DNA of 57,805 nt from assembly GCA_036555105.1 (NCBI GenBank), contig DATBMA010000004.1:1-57805 (forward strand). Direction: 5' to 3'. Made by a program: the position numbers and the translations under genes. The stretch is from DATBMA01 sp036555105 (lineage in GTDB: Bacteria > Actinomycetota > Acidimicrobiia > Spongiisociales > ZC4RG35). Positions 15,651-24,230 of this stretch are shown piece after piece (the stretch's first letter is position 1; each line of letters opens with the position of its first letter). Below the pieces are notes generated by a model, which worked only from the letters and a program-made list of their open reading frames with translations, was not told the DNA's origin and made no database searches.

Positions 15651-17093
15651 TTGCAACTGACCCTCCGTCACAGCGTCAGCCGCGCCGCCACCGGGTTCGT
15701 GGGGCTGGCCGTGTTCCTATCAGCCTGCAGCCTCTTTGCCGACACCATCGACGTGGCGGCCGCCCAGGCCCAGTTCTGCTCCGACGCCGAGCAGTACATC
15801 GCCGAGCTCGACACCTATGGGGGCTTGTTCGAAGATCCTGACTTGACGGTGGGAACCGTCAGAGAGGGCGGGGAGCAGCTGAACGCCGCCCGTGAGACCG
15901 TGACGGAGTCGGCGGCTGAGTTCCAGGAAGCAGTCACCGCCGACACCACCCCGGGCGTCGATGTCGAGCTGGTCGAGCCGGAGTCCATCGAGCGGGTGCA
16001 GGAGGCAGAGTCAGCGTTCGACGCTGCCGTGGCCGGAGTCAGGGACTCGACCCCGCTGGCAGAGGCGGGAGTCCGTGTCACTTCGGCCGCCTATCAGCTG
16101 CAGGTCGCCTGGGTCCTGTTGTTCGCAGATGCAGGATGCATCGAGGACGAGGCCCAGGCCACTCAGTGGGTATCGGACTACGTGTCTGCCCTGCAGACCG
16201 ACTTGAGAGCAGCTGGCTATTACACCGGAAACATCGACGGGGTGTACGGGCCTCAGACGATCGAGGCCGTGCAGAGGCTGCAGGAAGATGCCGGGCTCGA
16301 GGTCACGGGGCTGCTTGACCCAGCCAGTCAGGCGGCACTGGCCGCCGCCCTCGGGCGACAGTCATCGGCCGAGATCGGGGCTCTGCAGGGGATCATGATC
16401 GCCACCGGCTACTACGAGGGCCCCATCGACGGCGTCTGGTCGGACGCAGTCGAGGCTTCGCTGAAAGCCATGCAGACCGATCTGGGGGTGCCTGCCACCG
16501 GAGTGGTTGACGCCGAAACCCTCCGCGCCTTTCAGGACAAGCTGGAGGCAAACGGGGTGCCGCCGCCAACAACCACCAGCACCGAGCCACCGCCTCCAAC
16601 CACGGGCACCACGGAGGCGCCGGCGACGACCACCACCGAGGCACCGACGACGACTGCGGCAGAGACGACGACCACCACCCAGCCCGCGGTGGAGGACAAC
16701 ATCCTGCAGGTACTGGAGGAGGCAGGAAACTTCACGCAATTCCTGGCGGCGGTCGACGGTGCCGGGTTGACGGACACGCTGTCGGGAGGAGGCCCCTTCA
16801 CGGTATTCGCTCCCACCGACGACGCCTTCGCCACCTTCGGAGACCTGCCCACCGACGAAACAGGCTTGTCCGATCTGGTCCGGTACCACTACGTCGAGGA
16901 TGACCTGACCGCCTTCGAGCTGACTGAGCTGACCGAGGTCGCATCGGCGCTGGGAGCGCCGATCGGCATCCAGCTCAGCGACGGTTTCATCGTCCTCAAT
17001 GACGCGGCGACCATCACGATCAGCAATGTCGATGCCTCCAACGGTGTGGTGCACGTGATCAATGCGGTGTTGACCCCCGTGTCGGCTGGGTAA
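15651..17093 (+). CDS. Lipoprotein with two peptidoglycan-binding domains and a FAS1 domain
   Basis: A 480-residue exported protein: signal peptide with lipobox LSAC, then a helical region (about 35-170). Two PG_binding_1 domains follow, at about 174-236 (LRAAGYYTGNIDGVYGPQT) and 239-302 (IATGYYEGPIDGVWSDA). After a Pro/Thr linker (about 303-345) comes a fasciclin domain (about 346-480) with NFTQFLAAVDGAGL, FTVFAPTDDAF and VVHVINAVL. The architecture suggests a wall-anchored adhesin. TTG 15651 is taken as start because an AGGGGG Shine-Dalgarno lies 6 bases upstream; the frame is open from 15588. Confidence 0.82.
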   Translation: MQLTLRHSVSRAATGFVGLAVFLSACSLFADTIDVAAAQAQFCSDAEQYIAELDTYGGLFEDPDLTVGTVREGGEQLNAARETVTESAAEFQEAVTADTTPGVDVELVEPESIERVQEAESAFDAAVAGVRDSTPLAEAGVRVTSAAYQLQVAWVLLFADAGCIEDEAQATQWVSDYVSALQTDLRAAGYYTGNIDGVYGPQTIEAVQRLQEDAGLEVTGLLDPASQAALAAALGRQSSAEIGALQGIMIATGYYEGPIDGVWSDAVEASLKAMQTDLGVPATGVVDAETLRAFQDKLEANGVPPPTTTSTEPPPPTTGTTEAPATTTTEAPTTTAAETTTTTQPAVEDNILQVLEEAGNFTQFLAAVDGAGLTDTLSGGGPFTVFAPTDDAFATFGDLPTDETGLSDLVRYHYVEDDLTAFELTELTEVASALGAPIGIQLSDGFIVLNDAATITISNVDASNGVVHVINAVLTPVSAG

Positions 17094-17121
17094 GCAAGCA
17101 CCAACGACCAAGGAGGTTGCA

Positions 17122-17550
17122 ATGACAGCTCCGCCCTCCGAGCAGGAGATCATCCAACTCGAGGAGCGTTACTGGACCGCCCTGCGCGACCAGGATGGGG
17201 AGACGGCGGCCCGGCTGAGCGGCGACCCCTGCATCGTCACCGGGGCGTCCGGTGTGGCCACCCTCCCGCGCCAGCAGCTCAAGGCAATGATGGAGGATCC
17301 GATTTGGGAGCTGAAGGACTTCGCTCTCAGCGATTTCCAGATTCAGGTCCTGACCGATGACGTCGTCGTGGTTGCCTACAGGGTTGAGGAAGAGCTAGTG
17401 GTCGACGGAAGCCCGCTGACCCTGAAGGCAGTCGACACATCGACCTGGGCACGGCAGGGCGAAGACTGGGTCTGCGCTCTCCACACCGAGTCGATCCTGG
17501 GCGACGCTTTCGGCCGTGACCGGCTGTCGGAGGCGAACGCCAAGGGCTGA
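17122..17550 (+). CDS. SnoaL/DUF4440-like (NTF2 fold) protein
   Basis: A 142-residue protein of the NTF2-like fold: EQEIIQLEERYWTALRDQD at the N-terminus and a curved beta sheet with VVVVAYRVEEE and STWARQGEDWVCALHTES, as in DUF4440 proteins. Members are ketosteroid-isomerase-like enzymes or ligand binders; the pocket residues do not let me choose. It has a strong Shine-Dalgarno, AAGGAGG (17110-17116). It follows the FAS1 lipoprotein by 28 bases and may share its transcript. Confidence 0.72.
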   Translation: MTAPPSEQEIIQLEERYWTALRDQDGETAARLSGDPCIVTGASGVATLPRQQLKAMMEDPIWELKDFALSDFQIQVLTDDVVVVAYRVEEELVVDGSPLTLKAVDTSTWARQGEDWVCALHTESILGDAFGRDRLSEANAKG

Positions 17551-17604
17551 CGCCGGGCGGGCCGGAGCGGGCGGCGGATCTCTCGTCGGTACGATGGCCG
17601 TCAG

Positions 17605-19026
17605 GTGAGCAACCAGTTTCAGAGGTCCGGGGAGGCCTGCGGGGTCTTCGGGATCTACGCGCCGGGCGAGCGGGTGTCGACGCTCATCTATTTCGGGCTG
17701 CTGGCCCTTCAGCACCGGGGCCAGGAGTCCGCCGGGATCGCCACCTCCGACGGCGAGACGGTGACGGTATACCGGGACCTCGGCCTGGTGGCTCAGGTCT
17801 TCGATGAGCCGACTCTGGCTGGGCTCGACGGCCATGTCGGGATCGGTCACACACGCTATTCGACAACCGGATCCACGATCTGGGAGAACTCGCAGCCGGT
17901 CCATCGCCAGTCCGGCAGGCTCTCGGTGGCGCTCGGGCACAACGGCAACCTCACCAACACCTCCGAGCTGGCCGCTCAGCTTGGAAGGGGCCGGGGCACG
18001 TCCGACTCTGAATTGATGATCGAGGCCCTTTCCCGAGAGATAGACGACTCCAGGTCGGATGAGCGCGGGCTCGAGCTGGCGCTGTCCCGGGTCCTCCCCA
18101 TGTTCGAGGGTGCCTTTTCGTTGGTCCTCATGGACCAGGGCCGTCTGGTAGGAGTCAGGGACCCGCAAGGGTTCCGGCCGCTGTGCCTCGGCTCCCTCGA
18201 AGGCGGATGGGCCCTCGCCTCCGAGACGGCCGCCCTCGACATCATCGGAGCGAGGTTCGTGCGGGAGATCGGCGCCGGTGAGATGGTGGTCATCGACGCC
18301 GGAGGGGTCCGCTCCTCTTGGCCGTTCCCTGCGGTCGACCCTCATCTCTGCCTCTTCGAGTTCGTCTATTTCGCCAGACCCGACAGCCAGATGTACGGAC
18401 GCAACATCCATGGAGCCCGCCAGGAGATGGGAAGGCGTCTCGCCATGGAGCACCCGGCCGAGGCCGACATCGTGGTCCCGGTCCCGGAGTCGGGCATTCC
18501 CGCTGCCCAGGGCTATGCCGCCGTCTCCGGCCTCCCCTACGCCGACGGGCTGGTCAAGAACCGGTATCTGGGGAGGACCTTTATCGAGCCCACCCAGAAC
18601 ATGCGTGATCTCGGCGTGCGACTCAAGCTCAATCCAATTCCGGAGAACCTGGCGGGGCGGCGGGTGGTCCTGGTCGACGACTCGATCGTGCGCGGGTCCA
18701 CGACCCACAAGCTGGTGACCATGCTGCGCGAGGCCGGTGCCGCCGAAGTTCATCTCCGAATCTCCTCGCCGCCCTACCGGTGGCCATGCTTCTACGGCAT
18801 GGACACCTCGGACCGGCAGTCCTTGATCGCGTTTCGTATGGATGAGGACGGGGTTCGACGCGAGGTGGGAGCGGATTCACTTGGCTACCTCTCCCTGCCC
18901 GGTTTGCTGGAGGCGACGGGCGTCGCCGACGCCGGCTTCTGCACCGCCTGCCTGTCGGGGACGTACCCGACCGACGTCTCCAATGCCGGAGGAAAGGACC
19001 AGTTGGAGGAAGTCCGCCGGCCATGA
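17605..19026 (+). CDS. purF: Amidophosphoribosyltransferase
   Basis: A 473-residue enzyme for the first committed step of purine synthesis (PRPP + glutamine to phosphoribosylamine). A short propeptide precedes the N-terminal nucleophile Cys12 (EACGVFGIYAPG). The glutaminase domain shows LQHRGQESAGIA and GHTRYSTTG; the PRPP loop is VVLVDDSIVRGSTT (about residue 354). CTACLSGTYP near the end, with other Cys, suggests the Fe-S cluster type. TACGAT lies 9 bases before the GTG start. The stop overlaps purM (ATGA). Confidence 0.93.
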   Translation: MSNQFQRSGEACGVFGIYAPGERVSTLIYFGLLALQHRGQESAGIATSDGETVTVYRDLGLVAQVFDEPTLAGLDGHVGIGHTRYSTTGSTIWENSQPVHRQSGRLSVALGHNGNLTNTSELAAQLGRGRGTSDSELMIEALSREIDDSRSDERGLELALSRVLPMFEGAFSLVLMDQGRLVGVRDPQGFRPLCLGSLEGGWALASETAALDIIGARFVREIGAGEMVVIDAGGVRSSWPFPAVDPHLCLFEFVYFARPDSQMYGRNIHGARQEMGRRLAMEHPAEADIVVPVPESGIPAAQGYAAVSGLPYADGLVKNRYLGRTFIEPTQNMRDLGVRLKLNPIPENLAGRRVVLVDDSIVRGSTTHKLVTMLREAGAAEVHLRISSPPYRWPCFYGMDTSDRQSLIAFRMDEDGVRREVGADSLGYLSLPGLLEATGVADAGFCTACLSGTYPTDVSNAGGKDQLEEVRRP

Positions 19027-20018
19027 CCTCCTATCGGGAGGCAGGGGTGGACCTGGCCGGAGCCGATCAGCACGTAAAGCGGATCGCCGGCTCGGTGACC
19101 GCCACCTGGGGGCCGCATGTCGTAGGCACCTTCGGCGGATTCGCAGCCGGCGTCACCCTGCCGCCCGACCTCGACAGGCCGGTATTGATGATGACCACCG
19201 ACGGGGTGGGGACCAAGCTCGACCTGGCAAGGCAAGCCGACAGGTGGGAGGGAGTTGGCCACGATCTCGTGGCGATGGTCGTGGACGACCTGGCGGCGCT
19301 AGGGGCCATGCCACTCGGGCTCGTCGACTACATGGCGGTCGGGCAATTGAACCCCGACCGCGATCGGAGGATCGTCGACTCCATCGCAAGCGCCTGCCGG
19401 ATCGCGGGCTGCCCACTGTTGGGCGGCGAGACGGCCGTGCATCCCGGGGTGATGGAACCAGACCAGGTCGACCTCGCCGGCGCCGCCATGGGGGTCGTGG
19501 AGGCGCCAGCCGTCCTGGGACCGGACCGGGTTGAAACAGGTGACGTCATCATCGGGATCGCCTCGCCCAACCTCCGTTCCAATGGCTTCTCACTGGTCCG
19601 GAGCCTGCTGGCCGGCCGAAGCCTGGATGAGCCGTCGCCGGTTCGTGACATGACCTGGGGCGAGCTGCTGCTCTCGCCCTCTGTCATCTACTCACCGGCA
19701 GTGCTGTCAGTCGGGAAAGCGGTCGGCGGGGTCCACAGCGCCGCTCACATCACCGGCGGGGGGCTCCGTCAAAACCTGCTGCGGGCGGTGCCTCCAACCC
19801 TCTCAGTGGAGATCGACTACGACGCCTGGGAGCGTCCAGCGGTGTTCGGGGCGCTGGCCGAGCTGGGCGTGGCCTCCGGTGAGATGGCCGCCACCTTCAA
19901 CCTCGGCGTCGGATTCTGCTTGTTGGTGGAGCCCGAGCGGGCTGACGCCGTGATCGACGCGCTGGCCGGCCATGGCCATGACGCAGTCAAGATCGGCCGG
20001 GTGGCCGGTCAGCCCTGA
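19023..20018 (+). CDS. purM: Phosphoribosylformylglycinamidine cyclo-ligase (AIR synthetase)
   Basis: A 331-residue ATP-dependent enzyme that closes the imidazole ring of AIR in purine synthesis. Typical segments are SYREAGVDLAGADQHVKRI, MMTTDGVGTKLDLA, DLAALGAMPLGLVDYMAVG, LLGGETAVHPG and HITGGGLRQNL. It overlaps purF by 4 bases, a common actinobacterial pairing. It converges on the SRPBCC gene with a 10-base overlap. Confidence 0.93.
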   Translation: MTSYREAGVDLAGADQHVKRIAGSVTATWGPHVVGTFGGFAAGVTLPPDLDRPVLMMTTDGVGTKLDLARQADRWEGVGHDLVAMVVDDLAALGAMPLGLVDYMAVGQLNPDRDRRIVDSIASACRIAGCPLLGGETAVHPGVMEPDQVDLAGAAMGVVEAPAVLGPDRVETGDVIIGIASPNLRSNGFSLVRSLLAGRSLDEPSPVRDMTWGELLLSPSVIYSPAVLSVGKAVGGVHSAAHITGGGLRQNLLRAVPPTLSVEIDYDAWERPAVFGALAELGVASGEMAATFNLGVGFCLLVEPERADAVIDALAGHGHDAVKIGRVAGQP

Positions 20019-20443
20019 CCGCCGCCCTCCAGAAAGGCCTTCACCTTGGCGAACTGGACCTCGTCGGCCTTGCGTCCCTCTCCGGCCAGGAATGGCGACA
20101 GGAATCTCATCCATCCGGAAGGCCTGAGGATCGTGTGGCAGCTGAGGCGGGTGCCGCCGCCCATCTCCTCGAAGGTGAAGTCGGCAACGGCATTGGTCGG
20201 CGGGCCGTATGCCATCTCCAAACGATGGGGCGGCTCGAACCTGGTCACGCGCCAGTCCATCCTGATCTGGCGCCCTCCCATCGCCATCGTGTCGGTGCCG
20301 GTGGCCCCTTCTCGTAACACCCCGTCATAGGTGGTTCCGACCACCTCCTTGTTCCATTTGTCCCGGTTACGGATGTCGTTCAAGAAGTCCCACACTTCCT
20401 GCACGGGCCGCTCGATCACCACGGAGGTCGTGAACTCAGGCAT
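20009..20443 (-). CDS. SRPBCC-family (polyketide cyclase/START-like) protein
   Basis: A 144-residue START-like fold: MPEFTTSVVIERPVQEVWDFL opens the domain, then WNKEV, a curved sheet, and the C-terminal helix EVQFAKVKAFLEGG. Members bind hydrophobic ligands; no enzyme activity can be assigned. ATG 20443 is preferred because TAACCT (20452-20457, minus strand) stands 8 bases upstream. ATG 20467 is an in-frame alternative adding 8 residues. The much longer open frame reaching 21952 is antisense to the aminotransferase. Confidence 0.75.
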   Translation of the reverse strand: MPEFTTSVVIERPVQEVWDFLNDIRNRDKWNKEVVGTTYDGVLREGATGTDTMAMGGRQIRMDWRVTRFEPPHRLEMAYGPPTNAVADFTFEEMGGGTRLSCHTILRPSGWMRFLSPFLAGEGRKADEVQFAKVKAFLEGGGQG

Positions 20444-20500
20444 CTGATCCAAGGTTATGCGACGCATGGGCCTGATGACGCCCCAGGTACCATCTGGCCC

Positions 20501-21775
20501 ATGTCCGACATCGTCGAGCGTCATCGCCGCGTCATCGCCCAGGTGCTCCACTACGACACCGACATAGTGGCCGACCGGGCGGAAGGGATCTGGGTCTACG
20601 ACGCCGAGGGCCACAAGTGGGCTGACTTCGCGTGCGGCACCGCCGTCGTCAACCTCGGGCACAACCACCCGGCCGTGGTGGCGGCCGCCCACAAGCAGCT
20701 CGACCGCTTCGTCCACTCCGGCTGCATCTTTCGTTACGAGACGATCGTGGAGCTGGCCGAGGGCCTGGGCAAGGTGACGCCTCCCGGGATCGAGAAGTTC
20801 GGCTTCGCCAACTCCGGCGCAGAGGCGGTCGAAGCCTCGGTCAAGCTGGCCAAGAAGACCAGCGGCCGCCAGGGGGTCGTCACTTTCCGAGGGGCATTTC
20901 ATGGCCGCACCATGGGCTCGGTCACCTACACGACATCCAATGCCAAGTACCGGGACGGCTACCACCCCGTGCTCGGCTCGGTCTTCGTCACGCCGTTTCC
21001 TCACCCCTACCGCTGGGGGATGAGCGAGGACGACGCAGTCGACCTCTGCCTCCAAGAGCTCAGGCTCAAGTTCAAGCACGAGGTGGCGCCGCACAACATC
21101 GCCGCTTTCCTCATCGAGCCGGTACAAGGCGAAGGTGGCTACTACCCGGCCCCCGCCCGGTTCCTCGACGAGCTGCGATCCCTTGCCAACGAGCACGGGA
21201 TCAAGCTGATCTATGACGAGGTCCAGACCGGGTTCGGCCGCACAGCCGAGTGGATGGCCTCGGATCACTACGCGGCCAAGCCGGACATCATTGCCCTTGG
21301 GAAGGGCATCGCCAATGGACTCCCGCTCTCCGCTTATGGAGCGTCGCCGGAGCTGATCGACGCCTGGCCGGTGGGCTCGCATGGCACCACCTTCGGCGGC
21401 AATCCGGTGGCGTGCGGGGCAGGTGTGGCAGTGCTCGGCGTCATCGGCGACCTGCTCCCCCACGCCCGCGAGCTCTCCACCCATGCCTTCGAGCGCCTTG
21501 CGAAGTTGCAGGCCGATCACCCCACTATCGGTGATGTGCGCGGGATCGGCCTCATGATCGGCATCGAGTTGGTCGAGGACCAGGAGTCGAGGCGCCAGAA
21601 CCCCGCCGCCTTCGACCACATCAAGCGTTATTGCTTGGAGCGCGAACTGATCGTCGTCGATTGTGGGCCAGACGGGAACGTCATCCGCTTCATCCCTTCC
21701 CTTATCACGACCATGGACCAACTGGACTGGGCCCTCGACCTGATGGATGCCGCCCTCGACGACTACGAGAAGTAG
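20501..21775 (+). CDS. Class III PLP-dependent aminotransferase (GABA/beta-alanine type)
   Basis: A 424-residue fold-type I enzyme: ANSGAEAVEASVKLAK, FRGAFHGRTMGS, LIEPVQGEGGY, YDEVQTGFGR and the PLP lysine Lys268 in IIALGKGIANGLPLSA. The sequence resembles 4-aminobutyrate, beta-alanine and acetylornithine aminotransferases. Without the active-site specificity residues the substrate is open. A methylmalonate-semialdehyde dehydrogenase lies about 2.5 kb downstream, which would fit beta-alanine or valine catabolism. TACCAT (20488-20493) ends 7 bases before the ATG; no Shine-Dalgarno. Confidence 0.85.
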   Translation: MSDIVERHRRVIAQVLHYDTDIVADRAEGIWVYDAEGHKWADFACGTAVVNLGHNHPAVVAAAHKQLDRFVHSGCIFRYETIVELAEGLGKVTPPGIEKFGFANSGAEAVEASVKLAKKTSGRQGVVTFRGAFHGRTMGSVTYTTSNAKYRDGYHPVLGSVFVTPFPHPYRWGMSEDDAVDLCLQELRLKFKHEVAPHNIAAFLIEPVQGEGGYYPAPARFLDELRSLANEHGIKLIYDEVQTGFGRTAEWMASDHYAAKPDIIALGKGIANGLPLSAYGASPELIDAWPVGSHGTTFGGNPVACGAGVAVLGVIGDLLPHARELSTHAFERLAKLQADHPTIGDVRGIGLMIGIELVEDQESRRQNPAAFDHIKRYCLERELIVVDCGPDGNVIRFIPSLITTMDQLDWALDLMDAALDDYEK

Positions 21776-21777
21776 GC

Positions 21778-21811
21778 GGTCACACGGTCGCACGGTCTCA
21801 CGGTCGCACGG
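21778..21811. repeat. Short GGTCGCAC/GGTCTCAC array after the aminotransferase gene
   Basis: Immediately after the stop codon come four to five octamer-like units (GGTCACAC, GGTCGCAC, GGTCTCAC, GGTCGCAC). Related arrays lie at 25748-25796, 33509-33560 and 45393-45432. Confidence 0.65.
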
Positions 21812-21849
21812 GCTGGAACCAGGATTGCCCGCCGCGGCGTCGTATTCCC

Positions 21850-22674
21850 ATGAAGAAGCTGCTCTCTGCCGTCCTGGTTGGCTCCGCCCTGCTCCTGGTC
21901 GCCTGCAACTCTGCCGGCTCCGGCCTGCCGATGGCGGACGATCCCGAGTCACCCTTCCTGATCGTCGAGAGCTCGGGTGGCTTCGTTCCGGTCGAGTTCC
22001 AGATCAACCGCCTCCCCCAAGCGGTGCTGCTGGTGAATCGGAATGTGATCGTCGGCGGCCCCCAGATCGAGATCTACCCCCCGCCCCTTGTTCCCTCCCT
22101 GCAGCAGGCGCTGCTCGACGACGCCACCTGGGACCTGGTCCAGGATCTGGTCGAACAGTCAGGGCTGCCTGAAATCGTCGAGGAACAGAACAACGACGCC
22201 GCCGCAACAGTGGCCGATGCCGCCACCACGGTCGTCACCTACTACGACGGCAGCAGCACCCATATCTGGCGCGTTTACGCGCTGCAGGAGGCCGCCACCC
22301 ACTCGGATCCGCGGGTCACAGCTCTCGCCTCGCTGGTCACCACCCTTCAGAACGCCGGGTACTCCGGCAATGCGACCGCATTCGAGATGCAGGCCCTCCA
22401 GGTGATGGCCGGTGTCCCGCAGGTGGCTGCCGATCCTCAGTTCGCCGACACCCAACCATGGCCGCTTCCGGTGGGATTCGATGAGATGACCGAGGTCGGC
22501 TTCGGCTGGCGGTGCGCCCCCTACGACGGGGACACGGCCGCCGACCTCCTCGACACCTTCCAGCAGGCGAACCAACTGACGACTTGGGACGAACAGGGCA
22601 CCGAATATCAGATCGGGATCCAGCCGTGGTTTACCGGCCAAACCGCTTGCGCGCCGATCGAGCAGGCCGGCTGA
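21850..22674 (+). CDS. Secreted lipoprotein of unknown function
   Basis: A 274-residue lipoprotein: MKKLLSAVLVGSALLLVACN gives a signal peptide with lipobox VAC-N. The mature part has FVPVEFQINRLPQAVLLVNRN, then alpha-helical stretches. It contains PLPVGFDEM and several aromatic residues near the C-terminus, plus three Cys including the lipidated one. No family is recognised. ATG 21850 is chosen because the signal peptide begins there; the upstream open frame is antisense-like and covers the repeat. It stands alone between a repeat array and the DUF308 gene. Confidence 0.7.
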   Translation: MKKLLSAVLVGSALLLVACNSAGSGLPMADDPESPFLIVESSGGFVPVEFQINRLPQAVLLVNRNVIVGGPQIEIYPPPLVPSLQQALLDDATWDLVQDLVEQSGLPEIVEEQNNDAAATVADAATTVVTYYDGSSTHIWRVYALQEAATHSDPRVTALASLVTTLQNAGYSGNATAFEMQALQVMAGVPQVAADPQFADTQPWPLPVGFDEMTEVGFGWRCAPYDGDTAADLLDTFQQANQLTTWDEQGTEYQIGIQPWFTGQTACAPIEQAG

Positions 22675-22713
22675 GCCGGATGTCGATGCCGACAGGCGGT
22701 CAGAACTAGCCTG

Positions 22714-22736
22714 AACCTCCTAGAAAGAGGAGGGTT
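22714..22736 (+). promoter_or_regulatory. Hairpin that pairs the Shine-Dalgarno of the DUF308 gene
   Basis: AACCTCCT (22714-22721) can pair with AGGAGGGTT (22728-22736) across AGAAAG, with one bulged G. The pairing hides the AGGAGG Shine-Dalgarno (22728-22733) that precedes GTG 22739 by 5 bases. It could modulate translation (for example by temperature). Confidence 0.5.
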
Positions 22737-22738
22737 GA

Positions 22739-23320
22739 GTGAAGGTCGAGATGACCGACCAGGGTCCCCGCCTTGACACCAACTGGTGGGTGCCCCTGGT
22801 GTTCGGGTTGATCAGCGTCGGGTTGGGGATCTGGCTGTTCTTGTATCCGAATGTGGCTGTTCAGACCGTGGCGATCATCCTCGCCATCGACATCATCATC
22901 TTCGGGGTGGTGCTGATCATGGCGGGCTTCGCCGTTGGAAGCGGAGTGGCGGTGACGATTCTGCTGGTGATCGCCGGCGTCCTGTCGATCGTGGCGGGCG
23001 CAATGCTGCTGACAGCTCCACAGCTGCAGCGAGCGGAGACGGTGGTATTCGTGGCCGGCCTCTTCTTCCTGTTCACCGGGGTGATCGAGACCGTCTCGTC
23101 CCTGTTCCGCCGGGTGGAAGGTTGGGGTTGGACATTGCTGGCCGGGATCCTCTCGATCGTGGCCGGTGTGCTGGTGCTCAACAACGAGATCGTGGGCGCC
23201 ATCACGATCGCCTTCCTGTTCGCCTCCTGGATGATCGTCATGGGGGTGGTCCGCATAGCCATGGCCTTCCAGATGAGGGCAGGCGAGAAAGAGGTCAATG
23301 CCCAACTAGCGGCCGGTTGA
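22739..23320 (+). CDS. DUF308/HdeD-family membrane protein
   Basis: A 193-residue protein with six regularly spaced hydrophobic helices and the HdeD/DUF308 pattern: WWVPLVFGLISVGLGIWLFL (helix 1), repeated GxxxIVAGxxxL turns, and a charged C-terminus. HdeD is linked to acid resistance in Escherichia coli; the function here is unknown. The GTG start has a strong Shine-Dalgarno that may be masked by a hairpin. Confidence 0.8.
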   Translation: MKVEMTDQGPRLDTNWWVPLVFGLISVGLGIWLFLYPNVAVQTVAIILAIDIIIFGVVLIMAGFAVGSGVAVTILLVIAGVLSIVAGAMLLTAPQLQRAETVVFVAGLFFLFTGVIETVSSLFRRVEGWGWTLLAGILSIVAGVLVLNNEIVGAITIAFLFASWMIVMGVVRIAMAFQMRAGEKEVNAQLAAG

Positions 23321-23335
23321 TGGCCGGACCGCCGC

Positions 23336-24166
23336 TCAGCGGCGGGAACCGGTATTCCGAAGGCGAGGGAACTCGGTCATGAGGCCCTCGCCTTCGACTT
23401 GGTAGAGGCCGACCAGGTCGGGCAGGCCCGCCAGGCGATGGCGACCCAAATGGTGGAGATGCAAACCGCTGGGTACGGAGGCGCCCAGGGCTGCCTTGGT
23501 GTCGCCAGAGACCACGACCTGCCCGCCGTGGGCTGCGGCGCAGATGCGGGCGGCAGTGTGCACTGCCAGGCCGATGTATCCCCCGTCCTCGAGGCTCACC
23601 CCACCGGTGTGGATCCCGGCCCGGACCCGGATCCCGGCGTCGGACACCCAAGATTTCTCAGCGAGTTCTCGCTGCACGGTGACGGCTGCAGTCACCGCTT
23701 GGCCGACGTTCTCGAAGACGCTGAAGGTCTCGTCAGCTCTCACCTCGACCACCCGACCGCCTTGGGCGATCACGCTCGTCCGTATAACCCGCCTCACCCG
23801 GCGGAGCACGTCGCCATAACCATCACCCAGCTGCTGCAACAGCAGGGTCGAGCCCTCGAGGTCGGTGAAGAGGAGCGTGATCATGCCGGTCGGTAGCGTC
23901 GGATCATGCGGCGGGGCCGAGTGCCGGATCTGGCCGGTGATGAACCCGACCGGGACGATCCCGTATCTCTTGGCCGCGTTCAGTAGCCGCTGCCTGGCTT
24001 TCTCCTTGGCAGCCGGGCTCTCGAATCTCACCTGATCGAAGCGGGCGAGGGCATTGCGGACGTGCGGTTCGTCGTTGATCGGGAGCATCCGCCGGCCCCG
24101 GCTGTCTATGTAGGCAAAGGCCCGGTCGGGCAGGGCCGCCCGTTCGCTGTCGCTCAGCTTCGCCAT
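23336..24166 (-). CDS. Class III nucleotidyl cyclase with N-terminal DUF6582-like domain
   Basis: A 276-residue protein. Residues 1-75 hold a small helical domain (AFAYIDSRGRRMLPINDEPH ... VRNALARFDQ, then KEKARQRLLNAAKRYGI) of the type found near phage and cyclase genes. A class III cyclase domain spans about 90-260, with first metal Asp in LLFTDLEGST and a second in VRADETFSVF. Where transition-state Asn is expected (VNxAARL), it reads VHTAARI, so activity is uncertain. ATG 24166 is supported by TATCGT (24173-24178, minus strand) 6 bases upstream. It is divergent from mmsA. Confidence 0.78.
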   Translation of the reverse strand: MAKLSDSERAALPDRAFAYIDSRGRRMLPINDEPHVRNALARFDQVRFESPAAKEKARQRLLNAAKRYGIVPVGFITGQIRHSAPPHDPTLPTGMITLLFTDLEGSTLLLQQLGDGYGDVLRRVRRVIRTSVIAQGGRVVEVRADETFSVFENVGQAVTAAVTVQRELAEKSWVSDAGIRVRAGIHTGGVSLEDGGYIGLAVHTAARICAAAHGGQVVVSGDTKAALGASVPSGLHLHHLGRHRLAGLPDLVGLYQVEGEGLMTEFPRLRNTGSRR

Positions 24167-24230
24167 GCTCTGACGATATGCGCGCCGGCGGGAGCCAGGC
24201 GCTCCCACCCCCGTCGTAGAGTGAGCGCCG

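Noticed and set aside
20009..21952. 647-codon minus-strand open frame
   Set aside because: Only its last 144 codons (SRPBCC) look like protein; the rest is antisense to the well-supported aminotransferase and is His/Arg/Gly-rich, as high-GC antisense frames usually are.
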